A stretch of DNA of 64,000 nt from Acephala macrosclerotiorum (Eukaryota > Ascomycota > Leotiomycetes > Helotiales > Mollisiaceae), in contig MU119315.1 of NCBI GenBank assembly GCA_014904845.1, positions 104,840-168,839 of the forward strand, in the 5' to 3' direction. Shown here in pieces: positions 37,762 to 48,400 of this stretch; position 1 is the first letter of the stretch; each line of letters starts with the position of its first letter. The translations under genes and the position numbers were made by a program. Under the pieces are notes generated by a model that was given only the letters and a program-made list of their open reading frames with translations, was not told the DNA's origin and made no database searches.

Positions 37762-38187
37762 ATGGACCGCGAGATGCAGGATACTAAACGGAAATTAGAG
37801 CTCGATAGCCCGCTCAACCCTTTACCATACGCCGTTGAAGCTCCCTTCAATCCGTATCGCAGACGGCATGACCGAACCTATATGCCTCTCCGAAACCCGC
37901 GTTGATGTTCTGCGTTCTGCGTGAGATATAAAATTGGGCTAGTGGACAAGATAATCGCTTTATCCTCCGGCTAAATGGATTGGCTGCCACCGGAAGGTCT
38001 ACAATTGCTCGGACTGTCGCCGACATATACAATGGGCAAAAGCGTCTGGGAGTTAGCTTTCTTCTTCTCAAGAGACCCTGGAGCTGTCAGCTATGCCGGC
38101 AAATTCATCGCGCCTAGGATCAAAGAGTCTAACACTTTCATTGAAAAGGAGGTATTTGCCCGCAGTTCGGACGTACAGGCGAACTAA
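37762..38187 (+). pseudogene. Remnant of a NACHT (STAND/NLR-like) NTPase gene
   Basis: From ATG 37762 the frame reads MDREMQDTKRKLELDSPLNP, then LPYAVEAPFNPYRRRHDRTY, which resembles the linker before the NACHT domain in fungal NLR-like proteins. Shifting one frame gives LSETRVDVLRSA, the usual 'C-x-x-x-T-R-x-x-x-L' segment. From about 37960 another frame gives RLNGLAATGRSTIARTVA, a Walker A region, followed by RLGVSFLL and then, in a further frame, FFFSRDPGAVSYAGKF. At least two frameshifts and several stops separate these pieces, and nothing after them resembles the rest of a NACHT domain. It is a broken gene fragment directly beside the AT-rich block. The family call is solid; the boundaries are approximate. 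Confidence 0.7.
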
Positions 38188-38617
38188 GATCAGGGAATAG
38201 CTAGAATAAATGAGAGTGGCATGCTATCACATTGGGATTTCTGTCTCAGCCTTGATCCATACATCACTATCGACACCTCACCAACACCAAGCTCTTTCCA
38301 TCTCAAGATCAAGCCATACAAACAACAACGAAAAGGCAGCCTTCAGAAGCTGGATCCGGTGAACCTCAACCTCGATGACCATACTAAAACGAATGAGTCC
38401 ACTATCAATGCCATCCTTTGCCATGCCCGAGGCATCCCAGCTACGGTTCTATGCGGCGCATACAAGAATAGGAGTCCCTTTGGTAGATGTACCTGGAAAG
38501 TTTGACAACGTGTGTCCAACTAAGGGGTTGGTAGGAGGAGAGTGGGAGCATATGCTGGAATACACGCGAGGTACACTGCATAGCAAACCGTCGCGCCACC
38601 TATCGCCTAGGCGGCAC
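38188..38617. other. Region between NACHT remnant and the Lys-rich gene, no supported gene
   Basis: Overlapping plus-strand frames at 38221-38505 and 38375-38809 have no recognisable features, and the second runs into the minus-strand gene. Part is presumably 3' UTR of the minus-strand gene ending at 38618. Confidence 0.4.
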
Positions 38618-40402
38618 TCAACCGTCCACTACATCAATTGTCAATTCGGGAAACTTGGTGTATTGACGAAAGTACTCCAAGTATTCCGGCCACATATTCT
38701 CATCAAGAGCAGACAATTCAAGATCTCCATCCTTGCCAGCGCCATATTTAATCTCGAGCGTTCGTTGATTTTGGATCTGCGCCGGCGGAGTCCTCGAGTC
38801 GAGGTATAAATTCACGGCAGAGAAAATTCCCCTACGTGTATTATCTTCGAGGGTCACCATCGCTCGTAGGGTCTGTTTTGCCGTCTTGCTCGTGTATAAT
38901 ATGTTCAATACAATTGTGTAGCCCGCCAGTGGTTGACTACTGCCAGTTGTAACCTCTAGGGGTCCTAGAAGCGATGTAGTGGCTATGGACGGTTCTTCAA
39001 TTTCCTGTGGAAGTGGCGGTTCAATTGCTTCGACGAATGGCTCTCCTGGTGTAAGTGGTGCTTCAATTTCTTTCACAAATAGCTCCTCTGCTGGTGTGGG
39101 ATCTTCCGAGACAACGGTGTCAACAAGTTCGCGTCCGAGGTCTTCGACGATGGGCTCAAGGACCAATTCCTCAATAACCATAGCTTCTTGGGGGATTGGT
39201 TCTGCGTTTTTCGCTTTCTTCTTCTTGCCCTTCTTACTGGAAAAACCCAATCCAAAGTCGTCGGGCTCCGGCTCTGATACTCGGCCTTTTCCCTCTTTTT
39301 TCCCTTTCTTTTTCTTATCTTTCTTGGTAAAAGAACCCAATCCAGAGTCGTCGGGCTCTGATACCAGGGCCTTTTCCTCTCTTTTCCCTTTCTTTTTCTT
39401 ATCTTTCTTAGTAACAGAACCCAATCCAAAGTCATCGACAACCGCCGCGGGCTCCGGCTCCGGCTCCGGCTCCGGTGCCAAGGCTTCTTCCTCGGCCAAT
39501 CCTTTCTTTCCCTTTTCCCCCTTCTTGTCATTTCTACTTGAGAAAGCACCCCGCCCAAGGTCGTCAAAAACCGCCGCGGGCTCCGGCTTCGGCGCTGGGG
39601 CCTCTTCATTCACATCCAAAAATTTCTTCGTTTTGTCGTTCTTTACCTGTCCCAAAGAACCCCATCCACCATCACCCTCAGGAGCTTGTAGTTCTGGCTC
39701 GAAAGCCAAACTTCCTTCGAGATTAGGTTCCTTTGGGGTAGACTCAACATCAAGAACATCCTTTGCTCTAAAGTGTTCCTCATAGACAGACTCATGCGCC
39801 TCCTCATGGGTGAGTTGGGCGGGCTCCTCAATGATGTTTTCCTTGAGAGTGGGTGTAGCCTCTTCGCACGGCTCGCAAGGAGTCTCCTCGACGATATCTT
39901 CCTTAGCGGCGGGTGTGACCTCCTCGGAATACTCACCGCGAGTCTCCCTAACACTTTCTTTGTCTGACAAACTTGATCGCGGAGTAGCAACGAATTCAAA
40001 CCCCGAATGGTCGGACCGTGTACTGCTGCTGGCACCAGAATGACCTTGCACTCTCGGATGTAGACTCATATTCTGACTGTGCTTCCCCAAACACGGAATA
40101 CTAATCCCATTTGCGGAGAATCGTTTCGCAATTTCGATTTCCGTCTCTCGAAGTAGGCACAGAATGGCATCGTTGGTAGATGATGTATCCATGGTATGAA
40201 GGAATTGAGTCCACGAGGCAGTGAATGTATCAAATCTGATAGCGACTGCTTGGTAACCGGAATCGTGAGAAAGAGTGAGGACTTCGGCGTCTGGTCCATA
40301 GAGGAATTTGCAGTTTGCTACAATACTTGATCAGTCTTAGAAGGGCATGAATGAAACCTGCAACTCACCAACCAATTGTGCCCGTCCATCGATAAAAGCC
40401 AT
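38618..40402 (-). CDS. Hypothetical acidic/Lys-rich repeat protein, two exons
   Basis: Exon 1 is 40402-40369 (MAFIDGRAQLV) and exon 2 is 40317-38618. The 51-nt intron has GTGAGT and TGTAG ends, and the joined frame gives 577 residues. The upstream exon was chosen because the frame continues smoothly into NCKFLYGPDAEVLTLSHDSG. The centre (about residues 200-390) holds five imperfect units of acidic residues and Pro, then D-D-F-G-L-G-S, then KKDKKKKGK. Glu/Pro-rich blocks with ETP-type motifs precede it. The C-terminal 110-120 residues look folded (YTIVLNILYTSKTAKQTLRA, then LEIKYGAGKDGDLELSALDE). I do not recognise the function. The Lys tracts could act as nuclear localisation or RNA-binding segments, but that is inference only. 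Confidence 0.8.
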
Positions 40403-41028
40403 CTTCGATGGTATATTCACGCCGCGCGATTATTTGATAGCTGGCCTATTTGATGATCGAGTTCTGGACGAACGAAGTCAGATTTGGAAAAGTAATATTA
40501 GGGAGAATATGGGAAGCTATGAACTACGCGAAGTAGCTTGTAATGTTTTGACGCGGAGTCGTGATTTGCTAGACATTCAAGATCCCGAGGTGTGGTTGGT
40601 ATTGGGTATATTCGCTTCCACGTAGAATTGTAGCATTAAGTATGTAGGCGTGTCTGACCAAATCGGGATCGGGATGTAACGGGTTGCGCCCGAGTACAGT
40701 ACGGAGACTGAGGCTTTTCGGCCCCAGCCAAGGCTCTCGCGATGCGATAGAGGCTGCCACCTCCCCACGTAAGCATGACTCCAAGAAATGTCCACATCCT
40801 CTCCACAAACCTTACAAGTCCCTCGTCTGATGTAGGGGGCCGCCTGCAGGAGCATCGGTGAACAGAACTGGTAGTTTTGCTAATCGAACAATTAATTAAA
40901 TAAAATTATAATATAAACTATTTACCCAAATTATTATATTTCGATTTATATTCAAATTCTCGATATAAATTTCAATTATAGCTATTTTAATAAATATTTT
41001 AATATATACATGAAAGCAAAAAAATATA
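40403..41028. other. Intergenic with a short AT-rich patch
   Basis: It contains the promoter side of the Lys-rich gene. A patch at 40876-41028 has the same AT-rich, RIP-like look as the large blocks and abuts the tRNA 3' end. No gene is supported; the small frames at 40347-40855 have no features. Confidence 0.4.
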
Positions 41029-41173
41029 TGCGTTCGCCGGGAATCGAACCCGGGGCCCATCGAGCTTGAAGTGCCTTTTACACTTATGGCAACTGTGAAA
41101 GTTAGGATATGCTTCGACGTCTTGATTTGATTGGATCATTTACCGATGGATTTTACCACTAAACCACAAACGC
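41029..41173 (-). tRNA. tRNA-Gly-like gene with about 74-nt insert in the anticodon loop
   Basis: Read on the minus strand, the acceptor stem pairs GCGTTTG with CGAACGC. The A box is TGGTTTAGTGG and the B box GGTTCGATTCC. The T arm is CCGGG-TTCGATT-CCCGG and the variable loop has 4 nt. The anticodon stem is CATCG paired with CGATG. This set, including the short variable loop, fits tRNA-Gly. The anticodon loop is replaced by about 80 nt, so roughly 74 nt too many. The first loop bases (GTAAAT) do not give a Gly anticodon at the canonical position, and the start of the insert (GGTAAATGATCCAATC) resembles the adjacent GGTAAAATCCATC. It is either an intron-bearing tRNA with unusual splice position or a pseudogene broken by insertion. 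The anticodon is left uncalled. Confidence 0.65.
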
Positions 41174-41585
41174 GGATTTGTGCGATCCTCTCCACGCACA
41201 AGCCAGGACCACTGAGGTCCTATGGCTGAGGGTGGGTCCGGAAGTTCGAGACTGTGATTCATGCCACATAAATGCTTGTTTAAATATATATAGCTATTTG
41301 TGAAACCCTGGCTCTGATCTCCCTGATGTGGTTAGTGTTGGAGGGGCGAAGGTTGGCAGGGTTCTGTAAGATGTCGCACAACCACAACAATTCAACTCAA
41401 ATAAAATAGCTACATATTGTCGATCTTACCTAGAAGATCCTTTTCTCTCTGCAAAAGAAGTTTTTATACGCTGTAGTTATAGAGATATTCTCGATGTTCC
41501 TCACTTAGTGGGTGAAAGCCAAGCTGCATCGTGACGGGTAATGACGTTTCAAGCGAGCAGCACAAGACTGAACTCGTGAGCTCCA
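41174..41585. other. Promoter region of the 5-phosphatase gene
   Basis: No open frame or repeat is recognised. It lies between the divergent tRNA and the plus-strand phosphatase gene. Confidence 0.4.
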
Positions 41586-42977
41586 GTGCCCGAGGGAACT
41601 TCCAAACCACAACCTCGCAATGCCATGAAAGAACCAACAAGCAGTCAAATGGCTGCCCTAAACCTCTACCTCGTAACCTTCAACTGCGGTCTCACCTACA
41701 TCAACATCGACGCTTTCTCCTCCAAACTATTCACCGGCCTCACCTCCCCCTCCCTCCCCGACCTCATAATCCTCTCCCTCCAAGAAATAGCTCCCATACC
41801 ACACAGCTTGATCGGCGGATCCTTCCTCGTCCCCTACTTCAGCCGCTTCTACCATGCCGTCCAAAAAGGAGCTCGAAAATGGTCCAATGCGACCGACGAC
41901 CTCCCGATCTACGACCCAGTCGCTGCTCGAAATCTAGGCATGACAGGCCTCATGATATTCGCCAAGGACCCCTCGCGCATAAAAGACATAGAATTCGACG
42001 GCGTTGGAGTCGGTCTCGCAGAAATGGGGAATAAAGGCGCTGTAGGATTACGATTCAAATACCACGGTTCAGCGGGGACATTCACAGAACTCACATTTGT
42101 AGCTGCACATCTCGCGGCTATGGAATGGGAAGTCAAGCGTCGGAATGAGGATTGGGAAAATATCGTTCGAGGACTGGTATTTTCTTCTACGAGTGGGAAA
42201 GCCACGACTTCGTTATCGGCTGAGGAGAAGAGACCGCTGCTTTCGATCTCGGGGAGAGATGCGGGGATTTATAAACCTACGAGCCATCTTTTTGTGGCGG
42301 GGGATTTGAATTATCGTACTTCGTCGATTTCGCCGGCCCCGAATGATCATGTCGATACATTTCCGCAACCGCATCATGATAGTTCGTCTCCGAATCATTA
42401 TTCTGCGCTGTTCGAACACGATCAACTTACACAAGAATTGGCTGCGAAGAGGACACTGCAGGGGTTGAAGGAAGCACCGGTTACATTTCCACCAACGTAT
42501 AAATACACAAGTAAAGAGCCATTCTTGACGCCGGATGAGGAACTCACGGAATGGAATTGGGCAAAACATCGGTGGCCGAGTTGGTGTGATCGAATCCTCT
42601 ACTTGCCAATTCCAGCATGGCTTTCACGCAGTTCTCCATCCGCTGAAATAGTGGTCAAGAAATACACCGCTTTACCACTCTTCCCTACCTCTGACCACCG
42701 AGCTGTTGCTGCAGAGATCTCAGTTCCGTTGATAGAGATACCTGCTCCAACAGAAGAAGAACTTGAAGAGAAAGCAGGAGATGATCCAAGACTCCATCCA
42801 CCATTTGAGGTCGACATCGATTGGAAGAGTAAGAGAGATAGAGCTAGGATTTTGGAACTGATTGTGGGGTTTACGTTGTATTTTACGACTACGGCGGAGG
42901 GTGGTGGTGTTATATTGGCGATGGCTGTTGGGGCGGTTGGGGCGTATTTTGCTATTAGGGCTATGCTTGAGATGTAA
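41586..42977 (+). CDS. Inositol polyphosphate 5-phosphatase, tail-anchored (INP54-like)
   Basis: This is a single-exon gene of 463 residues. The family removes the 5-phosphate from PI(4,5)P2 and related lipids. The endonuclease/exonuclease/phosphatase fold is clear: NCGL at 33-36, metal-binding Glu in LQEIAP (Glu67), MGNKGAV at 147-153, AAHLAAME at 173-180, GDLNYR at 239-244, PSWCDRIL at 331-338 and TSDHRAV at 368-374. These include both signature motifs (GDLNYR and PSWCDRIL) of type II 5-phosphatases. A single hydrophobic segment lies at about 440-461 at the very C-terminus. Yeast Inp54 has the same architecture and is an ER tail-anchored enzyme, so ER localisation is inferred. Starts at Met14 or Met22 are also possible. 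It is convergent with VPS34, 248 bp apart. Confidence 0.92.
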   Translation: MPEGTSKPQPRNAMKEPTSSQMAALNLYLVTFNCGLTYINIDAFSSKLFTGLTSPSLPDLIILSLQEIAPIPHSLIGGSFLVPYFSRFYHAVQKGARKWSNATDDLPIYDPVAARNLGMTGLMIFAKDPSRIKDIEFDGVGVGLAEMGNKGAVGLRFKYHGSAGTFTELTFVAAHLAAMEWEVKRRNEDWENIVRGLVFSSTSGKATTSLSAEEKRPLLSISGRDAGIYKPTSHLFVAGDLNYRTSSISPAPNDHVDTFPQPHHDSSSPNHYSALFEHDQLTQELAAKRTLQGLKEAPVTFPPTYKYTSKEPFLTPDEELTEWNWAKHRWPSWCDRILYLPIPAWLSRSSPSAEIVVKKYTALPLFPTSDHRAVAAEISVPLIEIPAPTEEELEEKAGDDPRLHPPFEVDIDWKSKRDRARILELIVGFTLYFTTTAEGGGVILAMAVGAVGAYFAIRAMLEM

Positions 42978-43225
42978 GCTGAATGCTCTGGCATGGGATT
43001 ATGGATGAATTATGGGCCGTGATATGGAAGCGTGGAGTTCCGGTCTATGAGCATTATGATTTTACGAGCTCTCACAGATCAGACAATGGAATGACAATAA
43101 TCTAGTACAAATTTAACGTTATGTATTTATCACTGAAACCTCCATCCATCTCCCAAACACCCAAAATGCCCTCAACTCCCTATTTCCACCCCACCTAATG
43201 CCATGAACATTCCCATATAGTGCTC

Positions 43226-46142
43226 TCAGCTCCTAAAATGCTGCATAACATTATGCAACCTATCAATAACAACCGGAAAGATCGCGTTACTACTATCCTC
43301 AATCAACGCATCAAAATGCCTAATCGCCTCCTCCTCGCTCATCTCCAAATGAAACCTCTCCTTAACCTTCAACACCACCTTATCCGGCTCCAACTTAATA
43401 TCCGGGATATTAGCATGAACCATCAAACTAAAAAGATTGAGAATTAGGTTTGATGATTTCCGGAGTGTGGTGTAGGCAGTGAAACAATATTGTTTGAATT
43501 GGCGGTATTGCTCAGAGGAGGAACCGCCCATGCCGTCAACCATTTCCTTGCATAGTTTCATGGGGGGGGCGAAGGGTTTGGGGTCTCGACCTAGGATGAA
43601 TCCGAAGTCGGCGTGGAAAAAGTGTCCGTCGGGGGCAAGGAGGAGGTTGTCGAGATGCCTGTCCCCTACACCAAGCAAGTAGGTGATCACACAATACCCA
43701 GCGCAAGATTTGACGAAGATATCAAGCGCTTCTTTCCGTATACCTAGAGGAGCTTTGTCGTCTGGGTTGTTGTACTTGAGATAGGCTAGGACGGTGTTGC
43801 CTCTATATTTGTTGACGATGCCTTGCAAAGTCATCGATGGAACGAACTGAGCTGCTCCAGCTGTTGCTCCAGTAGCTAGAATCTTGTATGGTGACAACTT
43901 CAGATCCAGATTCTCTTTCTGCAACAACTGGTCCATGAGAGTAATGATCTGAATAATCAACTGGTCCTGCCGCAAATCATCACCAGTCTTGAACAAGATC
44001 TGATACTTCTGCCGTGTCAACGTCTTGAACGTAAGCATGATCGGACACAAAGACGACTTGAAAACCGAAGTTTCTGCTGGATCAACACCAACGATCATGA
44101 TAGAAGGGTCGAGTGGTAGTGGTAGAGGCGGATCAATAGCGATGATTTCGTTCTTCGGATCTGCTAGGAAATGCTTGACCCGCTCGGTCTTCTTGGGTAT
44201 GGAATCCTTTGACGCCTTGGTGTCCATAGATATCTTGGAAAGGACAGCGATGAGTTCAGCCTGTCGTAACAGCGTTTTCCTAGTTTCGACACCTCCAGGT
44301 AGCTTGACGAGCTCCGTCATAAAATCGTATTCGACCTTGGCGAACAGCTTCCGATATTCCACACCTTGATCTGCGCTCTTGTCGTCGCATTCCACCATAA
44401 GGTACCAATGGAAATAGTTCACCAGCATGAAATTGTTCGTGGCTCGAGAAATAAGGAATCTCGCAAGCGAAGAATCGTGTGTCGCGTCCTGAACAGAATC
44501 CGGTGAGATATGCTCGAATTTGAGCGCCTGCACTAACTGCAGAAGATAGAGCAGTAGTTCGTCATCGTTCGCTTTTCGAAGTCGATCAACAGCATAAGCT
44601 CTGACAGCCACATTGTCGAAGGTGGGGCCAAGAAGCTCAAGAGCATCGTCAACATCCACCTCGGTCCACTTCGCCAAGATTTGTACTGCCTGTCTCGATT
44701 CACTTTGATCTTGCCAATTCACAGACTTCACAAACTTTGTCAAAGCTCTCTTGTCTCGAGTCAGATGATGTCGGAACTTCCAAACAAGATCCTTCTCTTC
44801 GGGAGAAAGTGAATGTGTAGGCGAGTACGCCATGATGCCATTCAGCTCATCTCGAACTTTGGCATTTGGCTTCAAATCCCGATCCAGTACTCCTGTCCTG
44901 TGACTTCTCACCAGACGTCGATGCTTGCTTTCAGCAGGGTTATCTCTAGCTCCCACTTCAGGGTCATAGACTCTAACAAGTCGGCCTCCAAATCCATGAT
45001 CATCTCGGTCTCCGGGACCATTAATCCCTGGTCCATAATGAACTTCCGGTGGTGGCTTCAAAATGATGTTCGACTGCGAGGCGGACATATGCTGGAGAGA
45101 TGAAATCGGTGGCGGGGGGTATTCGTGATCTGCAAACACAATAGGGAAGTCGAATCGTGGAAGCTCAACATGAAGCGTAAACCTCTCGTCCTCTATAGCG
45201 TCCTCAAGCTCCTTATCCTCCTTCTCTCCATTCACCTGGGCCTCTTTTGCTCCATCCAGGGTCATCACTTCTTCGTTCTTTCGTGATCGTCTCCTCTGCA
45301 GAGCTTTGAGAGATGTGCTCGAAGCTTTAAGGCCTCGTTTTTCCACCCCTCGGAACACTAGCTGGTCCAACCATTCAATCCGGGGTATCTCTCCCATCTC
45401 ATGCTTCTTGAACAGCTTCTCTAGTCTGTCAAGTTCCTCGGCTTCCTTATCGACAGGTTCCACAGCCTCCTTCCCTTTACCGCGACGCACCTTTGGTAGG
45501 ATCGATGGAGTCGAAGAGTTGTCCAAGCCATCTGCGGCTTTGCGTCGATGTACGTGGCATTTCTGCCGACCCTTCTGCAATTGGTTCTCCTTATCAAACA
45601 ACTGAAGGGTAGTTCCCCCAAACGGTATTGCATGCCCTTGCGCTCCTTCGCCTCCAGTCGGTGACAGGTCCCACACTGTAATTGCAAGCTGCGAGCTTAG
45701 AGGAAGGGTCGAATAGTGTATAGGCAAGGTGAGCCATTCGTTCCATCTATTCTACGTCAGAAGGTATCTCCAAAGTTACTTCAAAGAGTAAGACCGACTT
45801 TCTCTCATTGCGAAAGGGTTTATAGGCTGTCTGAACAGGTACAGTCAGAGGCTTCGAATCTGCCCAGAGCTGGACGGTAACATAGAGGTCTGAGTGAGGG
45901 CTAAGAAGTATGAGTCACAGTTTTCCACACGAGTGCCGGTATCCCACCTCAAGTTCGAGCCAATATGTCGCAGATCCGGTCTCTTTATTAGAGTAGAGAA
46001 TGGTATCGGCGTCTGCTCTCCATCAAGGCTAACACTAAGGGAAACATTAGCTATGCAAGTAGAGCTAGAGCAGGATAACTCACATTCTGATATTGACCGG
46101 TTGGGCCACAGCTTCGGAGCTGGCAAAAGAAAAGGGTTCCAT
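43226..46142 (-). CDS. VPS34: Phosphatidylinositol 3-kinase Vps34 (class III)
   Basis: It makes PI3P for endosomal sorting and autophagy, in complex with Vps15 and Vps30/Atg6. The exons are 46142-46084, 46034-45948, 45900-45799 and 45746-43226, giving 922 residues. The start was chosen because MEPFSFASSEAVAQPVNIR, then IVSLDGEQTPIPFSTLIKRP, matches the N-terminal C2 domain of fungal Vps34. The joins restore HIGSNLSPHSDLYVTVQLW and FRNERKWNEWLTLPIHYS. A C2 domain, a helical PIK domain (around YSPTHSLSPEEKDLVWKFRH) and the lipid kinase domain follow. FKTGDDLRQDQL, the catalytic loop GDRHLDN (about 777-783) and HADFG (Asp near 796) are all intact. Intron 3 uses a rare GTCGGT donor. It diverges from NSE4 with a 374-bp shared upstream region. 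Confidence 0.95.
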
Positions 46143-46516
46143 GATCCATCTTCCCCAAGTTCTTTAGTCTTCAAAGTGCAAGGAAGCTCTATCATGCATA
46201 ACGGGCATCATCCACATGGTCCGTGCGTTGAGACAAATCCACCATGTCGCGCTCTCACTCTCGCTTCCCTGAAATATTATCGAACGCGATTTCATCACTC
46301 CTTCAACCACCATTATCGCGACAAACATGCAGGGTAAACAAACTTGAACGATTCAATAATTTCTTGTTTGTCCTCTGTCAGAGTACGCGATCGTGACTCC
46401 GTCTTTCACCGCGTCGAAGCAACGAACCTGCGTACTCAAACGGCTGTCGTCACCTTCAGGCGGTCCCGACCGGGCCTCAAGCCGCGTCCTGATTTGAACC
46501 AACACCTCAAATCAAA
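46143..46516. promoter_or_regulatory. Shared bidirectional upstream region of VPS34 and NSE4
   Basis: Two divergent start codons are separated by 374 bp, so both promoters and 5' UTRs must lie here. I see no decisive TATA box. Frames within it are artefacts. Confidence 0.6.
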
Positions 46517-47983
46517 ATGGCACGACTTGCAAAGATGTCCGAATCCCCAGCGCCTTTCGGCGGCGACGACCTCTACGAAGCCTCCCCACCTCCAAGCTCG
46601 CGACGCAATACCCAAATCACGCCAACGTCGATGTCACCTTCTCCTGCCGCCTCAGTATCCTCAGACAAGGAGAATCGTTCATCGCGGCCGGCGGTCGATA
46701 AGGGAAAAGGTCGCGCACCAATGGGACCACCAAGCGCGCCTTCAATGCGTAATGGAAACATAAGAAAGAGAGCAGCGGAACAAGAACAATTCGGAGACCG
46801 GTCACGCCGAAGACAAACAGTCGAGATTGAGGAAGATAGCTCAGACATAGACTACGACCCAGACCAAAATCCCGAGGAACGGCGAGAATTGAGGAAAGGA
46901 TTGCGTGACTTGAACAAGAATCTGGTGGAAAATCGCGCCGAGTTCCTTGCTCCAAAGTCGACAGGACTACGCGACACGATCCTCAAAGCCAACGAGTTAT
47001 CGCACAGAGTCAAACAGACCTCAGACGCAACAATAGACTCCCGCCTGCTTGTCACTGCAGCTGACTACTCCCTGAAGAAGACGAATGCCCTCATATCTGG
47101 TGACAATGCGCAAGGTATCGATATCAGCGACTTCTTGATGAAAGTCAAGCAATACATGAGGCTAGGAGCATCTGGAGACGAAGCTCCTACTGCTACTCAG
47201 CGCCATCGCAGAGACGGTGCAGATAGTGACGATGAGGATGATGGAGACTCTTGGAATTGGGAATACTTTGGACGACACGCTTGTGTAAAGCATATCGCCC
47301 GACCATCCGTACCTAGCTTCTTGCTCGGCCCTCTCTCCGTAGAGAAGCGCGTACGAGCGGTCACAGTCCGTACACAGCGCCTACAGCACAAGAACATTCA
47401 AGAAGTACGACCTGAAGTTCTTCAAGCCGGCGATATTGAGAAGAACGAGAACGCCAACCTGACTACTCTGTGTACCCAAATCCTGATCCGCCTGAAGAAA
47501 GTACAAAACGATGCTGTTCAAGCTGTGGAGGCTCGGACTCGGGACGACATGACGGACAAAGAAGCCGACGAGCTGATGGATGAATATGGGGTGTCGAGAG
47601 AGGGCGGAATTGCTCTCTTCAAATTCGTCATCAACCCGTGGTCCTTCGGTCAGACCATCGAAAATATGTTCTATGTGAGCTTCTTGATCCGAGACGGAAA
47701 GCTAGGAATATCTGTGGACAATCGAGGCCTTCCTTATCTGAGTATGTGTTTCCTCTAGACACTTTCGCCAATTTACTAACTCGATACAGACGATACTCAG
47801 CCGAGATCAGGTGAGGGTGAGGGTGGGCGTGGAAAAGATAGCAATTCAAAGCATCAAGCCGTACTCGCAATGGATATGCGGCAATGGCAAGACCTGATTG
47901 AGGCATTCGATATCAAGAAGCCTATGATCAAGCACAGAAAGGAAGAAGAACATAGTGCACCATCAAAGGGATGGTATGCTTAG
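46517..47983 (+). CDS. NSE4: SMC5-SMC6 complex kleisin Nse4
   Basis: The exons are 46517-47741 and 47790-47983. The 48-nt intron has GTATGT, a TTTACTAAC branch point and ACAG, and the product is 472 residues. Nse4 bridges the Smc5 and Smc6 heads in the nucleus and is needed for DNA repair and replication-fork stability. The N-terminal 90 residues are Ser/Pro-rich and basic. The N-terminal Smc6-binding helices follow (RRELRKGLRDLNKNL... to LLVTAADYSLKKTNAL). An acidic linker ADSDDEDDGDSWNWEYFG comes next. The conserved C-terminal winged-helix region contains GGIALFKFVINPWSFGQTIE and NMFYVSFLIRDGKLGI, completed by exon 2 (MRQWQDLIEAFDI). A start at Met7 is an alternative. Confidence 0.93.
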
Positions 47984-48400
47984 ACTTTTGCAATCATTCG
48001 CACCGGAGTTTGGGAAATGGGTGGGCGTACTTACATTCAGGGATATATAATACCATAGGGGGCTGGATCTGCACTGGGGATATGTGCAAGCTGGGGATTG
48101 GGTGGTATGACATTGCATATTGCTTGGGCAGCTGGCGTTGAATGGTTGTTGACCCGTGGTTGGTCGTTGCACGTATCAATACACGATATTTCGTGTCCGA
48201 GTCTTGATTGTTCTTGTATGTCTGCCTTGTCCTTGATTATAGGTAGTGCCTACTTTTATAAATTCGCTTCGGTCGCCAATTTTTCAAGTCAAGTTCTAAT
48301 TGTCAGTCACCGATGGCAAAATTTCCAAACAGTCCATGGTACACTTCGTCTAGTTGTCTAATACGCAAATAGAATTATCTTAATAGGCAATCGATCGTCA
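47984..48400. other. Intergenic 3' region between NSE4 and the decayed gene
   Basis: No supported gene. Both flanking genes converge here, so it probably contains 3' UTRs. Confidence 0.4.

Noticed and set aside
38979..39785. 268-codon plus-strand Ser/Phe-rich frame
   Set aside because: Antisense shadow of the Lys/Glu/Pro-rich repeats of the minus-strand gene, whose frame continues through a proper intron to a start codon.
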